Positions 56,696 through 64,000 of a stretch of DNA of 64,000 nt are shown piece by piece (within the stretch, counting starts at the first letter, position 1; each line of letters begins with the position of its first letter). A program made the position numbers and the translations under genes. The notes under the pieces are model-generated. The model was given only the letters and a program-made list of their open reading frames with translations. It was not told where the DNA came from and searched no databases. The DNA is from Pontibacter sp. E15-1 (GTDB lineage Bacteria; Bacteroidota; Bacteroidia; Cytophagales; Hymenobacteraceae), in contig NZ_JAKVIR010000008.1 of NCBI RefSeq assembly GCF_022601975.1, positions 124,001 through 188,000 on the forward strand, written 5' to 3'.

Positions 56696-58816
56696 TTACC
56701 GTAACCTCACCACAAACGCCCCGGAATCTGCCACATCATAATAAGTGATCCCCAGCGTATCCAGTTGCTGATGCAATCGCTCGCGGTACCAGGGGCTATT
56801 GGAGGCATCGAGAATGACTTTTTTGGCAGCATAGCGCTGCAGGTCGCGGGGCCATAGGCGCACGTTGCGGCGTACGAAAAGATAATCCAGCGGCAAAGTC
56901 TGTTGTGCCTGTAGCTTAGGTGGGTGCGATAAAAAGAGCATCCGTTTTCCATGCCATACCAGCAGGCTGTTGCTGTCCGGCAAAACAGTATGCGCCAGCC
57001 CATTATTGTCCGGAAAAGGAACCGCTATATCCGTGATTTGTGGCTGACTGATGCCGAGGTGCCAGAGATGGGGTTGCAGGTTATAGGTATAATTCTGCTC
57101 TTCCCGAAGTAAAAGAGAATCGGCCAGCACCGTGGCATGCTGCCCCTGCACCAATGCCATTCCTGTTGACCCGCGCACATTGTATACCGTCAAGAGCATC
57201 TGCTCCTGTTGTTCCAACTCCTCTCCGATCGCCTGTGCCGACAGCACGGCAACTACCGCTGTTGCCAGGGCGAAATAGCGCAGTTTCCGCAGGGCCAGGA
57301 ATAACAATACCAAACTCAAAAGCAGATACAACAACCACGTTTGAACACCGGTAATGTCGATTCCGTTGAGGACGGCGAAGGGCAGGCGCTGCACCCACAG
57401 GTTAAACCAATTCATACCCCCGATCAGGCATCCATGTGCCCAGAACAGCAACCAACTTACCCCCGGCACCCAACTAAGGGCAAGGGCAGAAAGGCCGGTA
57501 TACAACACCAGCGTGGCGGCCGGCACCACCACCAGGTTGGCAAACCAGAAGTATACCGGAAACTGATGGAAATAGAACAGCCCCAGCGGCAAGGTGGCCA
57601 GCTGCGCAGCCACGGACACAGTAAACCACATCCATACCTTATCCAATGCATAATTATCTACCTCCAGCAACTTGTAGAACTTCGGTTGCAGATACACTAT
57701 ACCCAGCACCGCCAGGAACGAGAGCTGGAAGCCGACCTCCTTAAGGTTATATGGGTTGAGCAAGAGCAGCCCAGTGGCCGCAATCGCGATGGTGTTATAG
57801 ATGTTGGTCTGCCGCCGGATGGCATCTGCCACCGCCACCATACTGAACATGACCACGGCCCGCAGCACCGACGGCGAAAGCCCTGTCAGGAAGGCGTAGG
57901 TCCACAGGAAACTGAGCACCAGCACGGCTTTGACTACCCGCTGCCGCCTTGATGGGGCAAAGCGACCCAGCAACCAGTTCAGGACAAGATAAATGAGCCC
58001 CACATGCAAGCCCGACACCGCTAGCACGTGCATGGTGCCCGTACTGGCATAGGCATTTCGGATGGCGTTGTCGAGGTCGTCTTTCACACCTAGGATCAGG
58101 GCGGAGGAGATGGCATAGGCTTGCCGCTCCTGCACCCGCTCTCGCAGCAACTGGTCGAGGTTGCGCCGGAGTTGGATACTGGCATACACCAGGGCATTTG
58201 GCGGGGCGGCGCCTATTTTCTGAAACTGAAATGGCTGCAGGTAATGGCGGTGGTAAATGCCTTTGTTGGCGAGGTAGGCGCGGTAGTCGAACTGGTTTGG
58301 GTTGGCTGCCGGCGGAACGGGTTGCGGAGGTCCTTTCACCAGCAGCACATCGCCATACCCAACCTCATACGCCAAGGCTCCATCATGCGGAAGCGAGAGT
58401 TGCACCCGACCCTCGGCCGGCTGCCATACCCGATCCACCTGCACCTGCTGCACCTCTAATACTGTTTGCTGGTAACCGGGCTTCTGCACCACATAATCTG
58501 CCACCACTCCGGTATAGTATGAGGGCTGCTGGGGCAGGTATGTGATATGGGCTGCACTGTTGGCGGGGGTATGCAGGTGCGTGGCCCAAAACCCTAGGCT
58601 CACAAAACAGAGCAGCCCAAGCAAGCCGGCCAGGTCGGTGGCATGGTATGTTCGGGCACGTCGGGCATAAAGGAAAGCCGCCAGGTATAGGGCAACAAAA
58701 AAAGCAAAGACCTCCAAACTGTAGTGGAAGTCTTTGCCCCAGGCAAAATACACTAAAATGCCTGCTATCAGGCTAAGCGCGATACGGATAAAAGGGTATG
58801 GCGCCCACCGCAGCAT
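56696..58816 (-). CDS. comEC: ComEC/Rec2-family competence membrane protein
   Basis: ComEC forms the inner-membrane channel for single-stranded DNA uptake in transformation. The 706-residue protein has N-terminal helices with an OB-like periplasmic segment (residues 70-200), then the competence domain with HVLAVSGLHVGLIYLVLNW near 272 and about eight more helices. The C-terminal region starts VYNVRGSTGMALV near 545, where a metallo-beta-lactamase domain normally begins, but no HxHxDH metal motif follows, so that domain looks degenerate. Its ATG overlaps the stop of the GNAT gene (TGATG). Confidence 0.88.
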   Translation of the reverse strand: MLRWAPYPFIRIALSLIAGILVYFAWGKDFHYSLEVFAFFVALYLAAFLYARRARTYHATDLAGLLGLLCFVSLGFWATHLHTPANSAAHITYLPQQPSYYTGVVADYVVQKPGYQQTVLEVQQVQVDRVWQPAEGRVQLSLPHDGALAYEVGYGDVLLVKGPPQPVPPAANPNQFDYRAYLANKGIYHRHYLQPFQFQKIGAAPPNALVYASIQLRRNLDQLLRERVQERQAYAISSALILGVKDDLDNAIRNAYASTGTMHVLAVSGLHVGLIYLVLNWLLGRFAPSRRQRVVKAVLVLSFLWTYAFLTGLSPSVLRAVVMFSMVAVADAIRRQTNIYNTIAIAATGLLLLNPYNLKEVGFQLSFLAVLGIVYLQPKFYKLLEVDNYALDKVWMWFTVSVAAQLATLPLGLFYFHQFPVYFWFANLVVVPAATLVLYTGLSALALSWVPGVSWLLFWAHGCLIGGMNWFNLWVQRLPFAVLNGIDITGVQTWLLYLLLSLVLLFLALRKLRYFALATAVVAVLSAQAIGEELEQQEQMLLTVYNVRGSTGMALVQGQHATVLADSLLLREEQNYTYNLQPHLWHLGISQPQITDIAVPFPDNNGLAHTVLPDSNSLLVWHGKRMLFLSHPPKLQAQQTLPLDYLFVRRNVRLWPRDLQRYAAKKVILDASNSPWYRERLHQQLDTLGITYYDVADSGAFVVRLR

Positions 58817-59244
58817 CAGCCTCTGTATACCATTTTATAGTGCTGTATGTCGCACTCCGTAAACATATCGCCTTCGGGTGCAAAGCCGTGGCGTTTGTAA
58901 AAGTTAACGGCTGGCAGTTGGGCGTGCAGGTAGATTTTGCTGCCGGGTTGCTCCTGTCGCACATCCTCCAGCACATTCCGCAGCACCTCCGCGCCTACGT
59001 TTTTATTGCGGTAGGTCGCCAACACGGCAAAGCGCTCCAGTTTCACACCCTGGTCTGTTACCCGCCAGCGCGCCGCGCCGCAGGGCACGCCTTCATAGGT
59101 GGCCAGGTAATGCCGGGCACTGTCTTCATGCTGGTCATACTCTGCCTCGCGGGGCACTTGCTGCTCCTCCACAAACACCTGCTCCCGGATACGGAACGCA
59201 GCTTTCAGGTCTTGTGCCTCTTCTATTCTTTTAGATGTGATCAT
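58816..59244 (-). CDS. GNAT family N-acetyltransferase
   Basis: The 142-residue protein has the GNAT fold: strand block RHYLATYEGVPCGAARWR near residue 44, the acetyl-CoA loop LATYRNKNVGAEVLRNVL near 75, and the C-terminal FYKRHGFAPEGDMFTE near 113. It resembles ElaA-type single-domain acetyltransferases. The substrate is unknown. It is translationally coupled to comEC by a one-base stop/start overlap. Confidence 0.9.
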   Translation of the reverse strand: MITSKRIEEAQDLKAAFRIREQVFVEEQQVPREAEYDQHEDSARHYLATYEGVPCGAARWRVTDQGVKLERFAVLATYRNKNVGAEVLRNVLEDVRQEQPGSKIYLHAQLPAVNFYKRHGFAPEGDMFTECDIQHYKMVYRG

Positions 59245-59330
59245 ATAGGAAATAGGATACGAATATCGGGATATGAGTTCCCAAAGTATTTGCTCTCTTT
59301 TTATAATGTTCTTTATGACCTACCATGGCG

Positions 59331-59378
59331 CGGGTTTATAACCCGTGTCTGACTATAATGTCGGGTTTGCAACCCGAC
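59331..59378. repeat. Pair of GGGTT palindromes
   Basis: CGGGTT-TAT-AACCCG (59331-59345) and GTCGGGTT-TGC-AACCCGAC (59360-59378) are two perfect small palindromes, 14 bases apart. They share the GGGTT/AACCC core with different loops. Confidence 0.6.
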
Positions 59379-59521
59379 CTGGCCAAACGATTTTGCCTTT
59401 CTGCTATACCTGTTTGCCATCTCGACCTTGGGTAGATAGCTGAACATTAGCAATGCTGGGAATTAATTCAGCTTTCTCCTACCGTCGAAATGACAGGATT
59501 GCTCCGGACAGCTCGTTTTAA

Positions 59522-59563
59522 ACGCAAAGAAGAGACACAAATTCTTGCGTCTCTTCTTTGCGT
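59522..59563 (-). terminator. Terminator hairpin after phoH
   Basis: A 15-bp perfect stem (59522-59536 with 59549-59563) with 12-base loop lies immediately after the phoH stop on the minus strand. Confidence 0.75.
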
Positions 59564-59570
59564 CTGCGAA

Positions 59571-60608
59571 CTAGTCAGCCTGTCGCTGCCGCCGCTGGTT
59601 GTTATAGGGTATGGCCGAACCGTTATCCAGGGCTTTCGCTTCTTCCCGCACGGCACGGCGCTCTTCCTCCAGTTTGGAGTACGCCTGCACGATGTCGCGC
59701 ACCAGGCGGTGGCGCACCACATCTTCGGCGCTCATCTCTACAAAGGCGATGCCTTTTACACCGCGCAAAATGTTCAGCACCTCCATCAGGCCGGAGCGCT
59801 GGTTGCGCGGCAAATCCACCTGCGACCAGTCGCCGTTCACCATCACTTTGGCGTTCGGGCCCATACGCGTCAGGAACATCTTCATCTGGGCAGGCGTGGT
59901 GTTCTGCGCCTCGTCCAGCAGCACGAAGGCATTGTTCAGCGTTCGGCCACGCATATACGCCAGCGGCGCAATCTCGATGATCTTGTTCTCCTGATAGTAT
60001 TTCAGCTTTTCCGTCGGGATCATGTCCTCCAGGGCGTCGTAAATCGGGCGCAGGTACGGGTCCACTTTCTCCTTCATGTCGCCGGGCAGGAAACCAAGGC
60101 TCTCGCCCGCCTCCACCACCGGCCGCGAGATGATAATCTTCTTCACCTCCTTGTTTTTGAGGGCGCGCACCGCCATCGCCACCGACACGTAGGTTTTACC
60201 GGTACCGGCAGGCCCCAGGGCAAACACCAGGTCGTTCTTCTCCACCGCGTCCACCAGCTTTTGCTGGTTAGGCGTTTTGGCTTTGATCACGCCGCCCTGG
60301 CTGCCATATATAATCACATTCGGAGAAGTAACGATCACTTCTTCGTCTGTAAAAGAGTCGGCAGACAGGTATCTATTTACACTGCTGTGCGTAATCTTTC
60401 CGAACTTGTGGTAATGGTCTATCAGCGATCCGAGGATTTCGTGGATCTTGGTAATCTCTGGAGTCTGGCCCTGAATCTTGATCTCGTTGCCCCTTGAGAT
60501 AATTTTACTGCTTGGGAAGGCAGCGGCCAGTTGCTTGATGTTCTGATTCTCTGTCCCCAGAAAATCAATTAGAGAGATATTCTCTAATATGATTACTTTC
60601 TCTACCAA
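59571..60608 (-). CDS. phoH: PhoH family ATPase
   Basis: This is a cytoplasmic P-loop ATPase of the PhoH/PhoL group, linked to RNA metabolism and stress. The 345-residue protein has an N-terminal KH-like region (residues 20-110), then Walker A ALGPAGTGKTYVS near 129, SRPVVEAGESLGFLPGDM near 159 and Walker B FVLLDEAQNT near 229, with RMGPNAKVMVNGDWSQVDL following. Length and motif order are normal. A hairpin terminator adjoins the stop. Confidence 0.94.
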   Translation of the reverse strand: MVEKVIILENISLIDFLGTENQNIKQLAAAFPSSKIISRGNEIKIQGQTPEITKIHEILGSLIDHYHKFGKITHSSVNRYLSADSFTDEEVIVTSPNVIIYGSQGGVIKAKTPNQQKLVDAVEKNDLVFALGPAGTGKTYVSVAMAVRALKNKEVKKIIISRPVVEAGESLGFLPGDMKEKVDPYLRPIYDALEDMIPTEKLKYYQENKIIEIAPLAYMRGRTLNNAFVLLDEAQNTTPAQMKMFLTRMGPNAKVMVNGDWSQVDLPRNQRSGLMEVLNILRGVKGIAFVEMSAEDVVRHRLVRDIVQAYSKLEEERRAVREEAKALDNGSAIPYNNQRRQRQAD

Positions 60609-60706
60609 ATTATTGCTCCTGTATATAGTGAGTGGGTAATATTTCTTTAAATTAAGTAAATTATGATTACTTTTAATACAAATCTACACAGATTATAGTT
60701 CGCACT

Positions 60707-61483
60707 ATGGCGCTTATTACGTTTACTTCAGACTTTGGGTACACCGACCATTACGTGGCGGCAGTGAAGGCCAAAATTCTCTCTCAGGAGCCGCAAGCCA
60801 CGATTGTGGATGTGTCGCATGCCATCGAGCCGTACAACATCGCCCACGCCCAGTACGTGCTGGGCGCGGTTTACGCCGACTTCCCGGAGGGCACGGTGCA
60901 CCTGATCGCCGTGGACACGCACGGCAGCAAGCAGGGCAGGTTTCATGCGGCCCGCTACAAGGGCCACTACTTCCTGCTGGCCGACAACGGGCTGCTCTCG
61001 CTCCTGACAGACGGGCAGCCGGATGCGGTGGTAGAGCTGAAGGCCGACCTGCCCCTGATGCCCTTCCCGGCCAAAGACCTCCTGGCGCAAGCGGCGGTAT
61101 ACCTAGCCAAAGGCGGCGAACTGGAGGTGCTCGGCGAGCGCACGAACCAGTTCCAGCAACTGCTGAGCCGGCAGCTCCGCCTCAACGACCACGCCATCAC
61201 TGGCCACGTCATCCATGTGGACCGCTACGGAAACCTGATCACCAACATCACCTCCGACAGCATTGACACCATCGCGCATGGCCGCACCTTTACCATCCAC
61301 TTTGGCCGCGAGACGATCTGCCGGATCTTCCCGAACTACAACCAAACCGACGACGGCGACTGCTGCTGCATTTACAACAGCCAGGGCCAGCTCTGCATCG
61401 GCATCAACAAGGGCCACGCCGCCGAGCTGCTCGGCCTCGGCTTCGACTCGCAGGTAGACGTGCGCTTTTACCCGGGAAGTTAA
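60707..61483 (+). CDS. S-adenosylmethionine hydrolase (hydroxide adenosyltransferase) family
   Basis: Enzymes of this family (DUF62) split SAM into adenosine and methionine using water; some relatives use chloride or fluoride. The 258-residue protein has TFTSDFGYTDHYVAAVKA at residues 4-21, DVSHAIEPYNIAHAQYVL near 37 and AVDTHGSKQG near 69, with a C-terminal domain carrying HVIHVDRYGNLITNI near 164. The Asp-Arg-His-type site of the hydroxide enzymes appears present (D68, H70-like). It is a single gene. Confidence 0.88.
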   Translation: MALITFTSDFGYTDHYVAAVKAKILSQEPQATIVDVSHAIEPYNIAHAQYVLGAVYADFPEGTVHLIAVDTHGSKQGRFHAARYKGHYFLLADNGLLSLLTDGQPDAVVELKADLPLMPFPAKDLLAQAAVYLAKGGELEVLGERTNQFQQLLSRQLRLNDHAITGHVIHVDRYGNLITNITSDSIDTIAHGRTFTIHFGRETICRIFPNYNQTDDGDCCCIYNSQGQLCIGINKGHAAELLGLGFDSQVDVRFYPGS

Positions 61484-61603
61484 GTTAATTCTGAATTTTG
61501 AATGACTGAATAATTGAATGAGTGTGCTGGAGTGAATGAGAGCGTGGTTAAAAAATTACTTGCATTCAGTTGTTCAAAAGTCAATTACTCAAAATTAATA
61601 AGT
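61484..61603. repeat. Iterated-word imperfect hairpin (TTGAATGA / TGAATTTTGA words)
   Basis: The left arm (61484-61525) stutters TTCTGAATTTTGAATGACTG and ATTGAATGAG. The right arm (about 61562-61600) reads CATTCAGTTGTTCAAAAG and TCAATTACTCAAAATTAA, the approximate complement. It fills the space between the SAM hydrolase stop and the monooxygenase start. Confidence 0.6.
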
Positions 61604-61894
61604 ATGATCGTACGCATTGTCCGGATGACGTTTCGGGAAGACAAGACAGGTGAGTTTTTGAAGATTTTCCGGAACTCAAAAGAAAAGATCGGGGCCTTTG
61701 AAGGGTGCAACCACGTAGAGTTGCTCCAGGACATCAACCACCCCAACGTATACAGCACCTACAGCCTCTGGGACTCGGAAGAGCACCTGAACAATTACCG
61801 CGACTCGGAGCTATTCGGGCAGGTATGGAAAGCGACGAAAGCACTGTTTGCCGACAAACCGCAGGCCTGGTCGCATGAGCGGGTAACGGTATAA
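61604..61894 (+). CDS. Antibiotic biosynthesis monooxygenase (ABM) domain protein
   Basis: This 96-residue protein has the ferredoxin-like ABM fold: VRIVRMTFREDKTGEFLKIF (residues 3-22), GCNHVELLQDINHPNVYSTY near 36 and SEEHLNNYRDSELFGQVW near 60. ABM proteins oxidise small aromatic or haem-like compounds, or act as small binding proteins. An in-frame ATG 90 bases upstream (61514) lies within the iterated-word hairpin and was rejected. Confidence 0.85.
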   Translation: MIVRIVRMTFREDKTGEFLKIFRNSKEKIGAFEGCNHVELLQDINHPNVYSTYSLWDSEEHLNNYRDSELFGQVWKATKALFADKPQAWSHERVTV

Positions 61895-61914
61895 GGCCAG
61901 GTTCGCCGCAGACC

Positions 61915-61949
61915 AGACCTCACAGTGTTTGCAAAACCTGTGAGTGTCT
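61915..61949. repeat. Hairpin AGAC-CTCACAG / CTGTGAG-GTCT
   Basis: Left AGACCTCACAG (61915-61925) and right CTGTGAGTGTCT (61938-61949) pair with one bulged base around a 12-base loop. It lies 21 bases after the monooxygenase stop and lacks a U-tract. Confidence 0.55.
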
Positions 61950-62067
61950 TGCCAGCAGCCCCAAAAAGCCGTTCCCTTCCTCCCGCAAAGGCCAATATGG
62001 TATAAACGAAGCAAAGTGCTGGCTACTTTGTTGCTCCCCCTTCAAAACAAACCGATGGCTTTTGCTG

Positions 62068-62075
62068 TACCTTTG
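62068..62075 (+). promoter_or_regulatory. Candidate promoter -7 box upstream of hscB
   Basis: TACCTTTG matches TAnnTTTG and would give a leader of about 50 bases before hscB. No -33 box is obvious at 19-23 bases upstream. Confidence 0.4.
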
Positions 62076-62132
62076 CTAGAGACAATCTGCCGCCGTGGCA
62101 GGTATGGCTACACGTTACATGACACTTGATCG

Positions 62133-62669
62133 ATGAGCAACTACTTTGAGTTTTACGATATACCGGAGAATTTTCTACTGGACGAGAAGGCCCTGAAAAA
62201 CATTTACTACAAGTTCAGCCGCGAGTACCACCCGGATTTTTACGCTAACGAGTCGCAAGAGAAACAGCAGGAGATTCTGCAGCTCTCTACCCAAAACACC
62301 AATGCCTACCGCACCCTCTCCAATCCGGACCTGCGCATGCAGTACATCCTGAAGGAGCACGGCCTGCTGGAGGAAGGCGGCAAAAACGAGCTTCCCTCCG
62401 ACTTCCTGATGGAAATGATGGAGCTGAACGAGGAACTGATGGAGCTGGAGTTTGACTTCGATGCCGCAAAACTGCACGAGATCGGGGAAAAAAGCAGCGG
62501 CGTGGTGGCCCAACTAGACAACGATGTGCTGCCGGTTTTGCAGCGTTATCCTGAGCTTCATGGAGTTACAAAAGAAGAGGCCCTGCAGCAGGTAAAAACC
62601 TACTATCTGAAGAAAAAATACCTGTTGCGCATTCAAGAAAGTTTATCTAAGTTTGCAGCACGTTCCTGA
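62133..62669 (+). CDS. hscB: Iron-sulphur assembly co-chaperone HscB
   Basis: HscB is a J-protein that brings the scaffold IscU to the HscA chaperone during Fe-S cluster transfer. The 178-residue protein has a J domain (residues 1-75) with the HPD motif at His33-Asp35 in EYHPDF, and the C-terminal helical HSCB domain (SDFLMEMMELNEELMELEFD near 90; LLRIQESLSKF at the end). The upstream zinc-finger segment of some homologues is absent, as is usual in bacteria. The promoter of the next tRNA lies in its last codons. Confidence 0.92.
   Translation: MSNYFEFYDIPENFLLDEKALKNIYYKFSREYHPDFYANESQEKQQEILQLSTQNTNAYRTLSNPDLRMQYILKEHGLLEEGGKNELPSDFLMEMMELNEELMELEFDFDAAKLHEIGEKSSGVVAQLDNDVLPVLQRYPELHGVTKEEALQQVKTYYLKKKYLLRIQESLSKFAARS
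62625..62655 (+). promoter_or_regulatory. Promoter of tRNA-Leu(CAA), inside hscB
   Basis: TTG (62625-62627) and TAAGTTTG (62648-62655) are spaced by 20 bases, a clear -33/-7 pair, within the final codons of hscB and 25 bases before the tRNA. Confidence 0.7.
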
Positions 62670-62680
62670 AAGGGGAACAC

Positions 62681-62767
62681 GCCCGGATGGCGGAATTGGT
62701 AGACGCGTTGGTCTCAAACACCAATGAGGTTACACTCGTGCCGGTTCGACTCCGGCTCCGGGTACCA
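62681..62767 (+). tRNA. tRNA-Leu (CAA)
   Basis: The plus strand folds as an 87-base class II tRNA: acceptor GCCCGGA/TCCGGGT (with a G-T first pair), anticodon stem TTGGT/ACCAA with loop CTCAAAC giving anticodon CAA, a long variable arm and the T arm GGTTCGACTCC. The terminal CCA (62765-62767) is encoded. It reads UUG codons. Confidence 0.95.
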
Positions 62768-62778
62768 TCACAAAACAC

Positions 62779-62813
62779 AAAGCCTTGTAAGTTAAATCTT
62801 GCAAGGCTTTTTT
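62779..62813 (+). terminator. Terminator after tRNA-Leu(CAA)
   Basis: A 9-bp stem (62779-62787 with 62802-62810) is followed by a T-run to 62813, 11 bases after the tRNA. Confidence 0.85.
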
Positions 62814-62890
62814 GGTTTTAGGGGGCGGAATTTAATTTTTATTTTATAGAACCTATTTTATCTGTTCATACACCAATCAAAAGAAGACTT

Positions 62891-63679
62891 ATGGATTTAG
62901 AGAACAAAAAGATACTGATTACAGGAGGAAGCGCGGGTATAGGCAAATCGCTTATCCAGGAACTGGTGAACCGCGGTGTGAAGGATATTGCCGTGATGGC
63001 AAGAAGAAAAGAACCGATAGAAGCGCTTAAAACCGAGTTTGCCTCGGTTAACTTCCTGCCCATACAAGGCAATGTGGCCAAGGCCGACGACCTCGACAAG
63101 GCTGTTGCCACAGTAACCGAGAAATGGGGCGAGCTGGATATCCTGATCAACAACGCCGGTGTGGTAAGTGCAGGCTTGCTCTCGGAACTAAGCGATGAGG
63201 ATATCATCAGCCAGATAAACATCAACCTGACCGGACTGATCCTGCTGACGAAGAAGGCGCTGCCGCTTTTGATAAAAAGCAAAGAAGGAGCCATCATCAA
63301 CATATCCTCTAGCCTTGGACATATCGCCATGCCGTTCTACAGCGTGTATGCCGCTACCAAAGCCGGTGTGTCGCAATTCTCTAATGCGATGCGCAGAGAG
63401 CTGCACGCCTACCCGATCCATGTGATGACCGTCTACCCGTCGGCCACAGACACCGATATGATGAAAACCGCCGGGGCCGGAGAAATGGACACGCCTGAAC
63501 AGGTAGCCAGGGAGACAGTGGAAGGGCTGCTGAACAAGGAAATAAACGTGATCTTGGGAGGCAAGGAACGGGAGGAACAGGTTAAAACTAACTTCCTGGA
63601 GCCTGAAAAAATTGATGCCTATGCCATCCAGAACTTCGAGGGTATGAAGCAGATGGCCAAAAACCATCGCTCGATGTAG
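62891..63679 (+). CDS. Short-chain dehydrogenase/reductase (SDR)
   Basis: The 262-residue protein is an NAD(P)-dependent oxidoreductase distinct from the SDR at 52313. It has ITGGSAGIGKS at residues 10-20, NNAG near 88 and the catalytic YAATKAGVS near 154, then VYPSATDTDMMKTAG near 180. No neighbouring genes indicate the substrate. It has its own terminator. Confidence 0.92.
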   Translation: MDLENKKILITGGSAGIGKSLIQELVNRGVKDIAVMARRKEPIEALKTEFASVNFLPIQGNVAKADDLDKAVATVTEKWGELDILINNAGVVSAGLLSELSDEDIISQININLTGLILLTKKALPLLIKSKEGAIINISSSLGHIAMPFYSVYAATKAGVSQFSNAMRRELHAYPIHVMTVYPSATDTDMMKTAGAGEMDTPEQVARETVEGLLNKEINVILGGKEREEQVKTNFLEPEKIDAYAIQNFEGMKQMAKNHRSM

Positions 63680-63708
63680 CGCCTTCTGAGCTTTACAGCT
63701 ATAAACCT

Positions 63709-63747
63709 AGCCAGCTTCTTGAGATTGTTCAGGTGGCTGGCTTTTTT
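63709..63747 (+). terminator. Rho-independent terminator after SDR gene
   Basis: A 7-bp stem AGCCAGC/GCTGGCT (63709-63715 with 63736-63742) with a 20-base loop is followed by six T residues. Confidence 0.85.
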
Positions 63748-64000
63748 GATGCCCGAGAGAACACTATCAAGCTAAGTTGATGATAAAAACACCAACAACG
63801 GCGGAACGAAGACGAGAGCTGATCGCCCATCTCACTTCCCCACTCCCCTCCTTTTTTCAAGGAGGGGTGCCGCAGGCGGGGTGGTTTATTTCTATCACCT
63901 GCCTTATACCGCTAGCAAAAAAGAGCTCGCGTCAATCCTCTTGTTCAGGTAATGACTAAATGGGAACAGGACTTTCGCAAAGCTGCCCTTGTTGCGTCTT
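63748..64000. other. Intergenic region at window end
   Basis: No gene is evident to the window end. The stretch holds a CCCCTCCTT/AAGGAGGGG hairpin at 63845-63867. A 60-codon frame at 63777-63959 runs through this hairpin and is probably accidental. Confidence 0.55.
63845..63867. repeat. CCCCTCCTT palindrome, second locus
   Basis: Arms 63845-63853 and 63859-63867 are perfect complements (CCCCTCCTT/AAGGAGGGG), the same core as in the nested repeat at 56479-56500. GCAGGCGGGGTGG follows, recalling the flank of that element. Confidence 0.65.

Larger units (their letters stand above)
59245..59570. other. Intergenic region with short palindromes and a terminator
   Basis: The gap between the GNAT and phoH genes (both minus strand) contains two GGGTT/AACCC palindromes at 59331-59345 and 59360-59378 and the phoH terminator at 59522-59563. 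I see no ORF. Confidence 0.6.

Noticed and set aside
63777..63959. 60-codon frame at the window end
   Set aside because: It reads through the CCCCTCCTT hairpin and shows no coding character.

Overview
The window is a chromosomal segment with a GC content in the mid-50s and no rRNA or CRISPR. It looks like a member of the Bacteroidota, most likely a Cytophagales/Hymenobacteraceae organism close to Pontibacter (inference from gene content and style, not a database match). Supporting signs are many Bacteroidota-type promoters (TAnnTTTG -7 box, TTG/TTTG about 20 bases upstream), genes without Shine-Dalgarno sites, a transketolase split into two subunits, a TamB gene followed by a lipoprotein-type TamA, and lineage-typical conserved small proteins.

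Layout. 1-5256: replicative helicase dnaB (cut by the window edge), Mpl-type Mur ligase, DnaQ-like exonuclease, then two lipoprotein genes on the minus strand (cysteine-rich unknown and M48 peptidase). 5631-8594: fumarylacetoacetate-hydrolase-family enzyme, M23 endopeptidase, PrxQ/Bcp peroxiredoxin. 8846-12137: transketolase N and C subunits with a von Willebrand A protein gene between them. 12234-13711: ECF sigma factor, membrane protein, Spy/CpxP-like periplasmic protein. 14133-24494: mixed metabolism and transport (PepE, metallo-beta-lactamase fold, PP-loop ATPase, aldo/keto reductase, TPR protein, class III aminotransferase, SLC13 permease, lipoprotein). 25032-36846: TerB-like protein, PfkA, TamB-TamA, MiaA and a glycosyltransferase. 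37191-43858: a four-gene operon with a 1749-residue soluble hybrid histidine kinase, a single-domain response regulator, a 91-residue unknown and a metallo-beta-lactamase phosphodiesterase. 44055-50597: NFACT/RqcH-like protein, ABC exporter pair, tRNA-Leu, two identical tRNA-Lys genes. 50947-63679: outer-membrane protein, two SDR enzymes, RlmD, ThiL, ComEC, GNAT, PhoH, SAM hydrolase, monooxygenase-like protein, HscB and tRNA-Leu(CAA).

Most genes are ordinary housekeeping. The distinctive content is between them. A roughly 300-bp element without an ORF occurs twice in opposite orientation (24513-24827 and 45642-45940), is bounded by short terminal inverted repeats and looks like a MITE. A third site carries only its G-rich core. 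Five intergenic hairpins (43856-61603) have arms built from stuttered short words, a different word at each site. Other hairpins include GC-rich CCCCTCCTT...AAGGAGGGG elements and very long perfect palindromes at gene ends. Several genes (dnaB, a class III aminotransferase, rlmD) have their -7 box 4-7 bases before the start codon, implying leaderless mRNAs.
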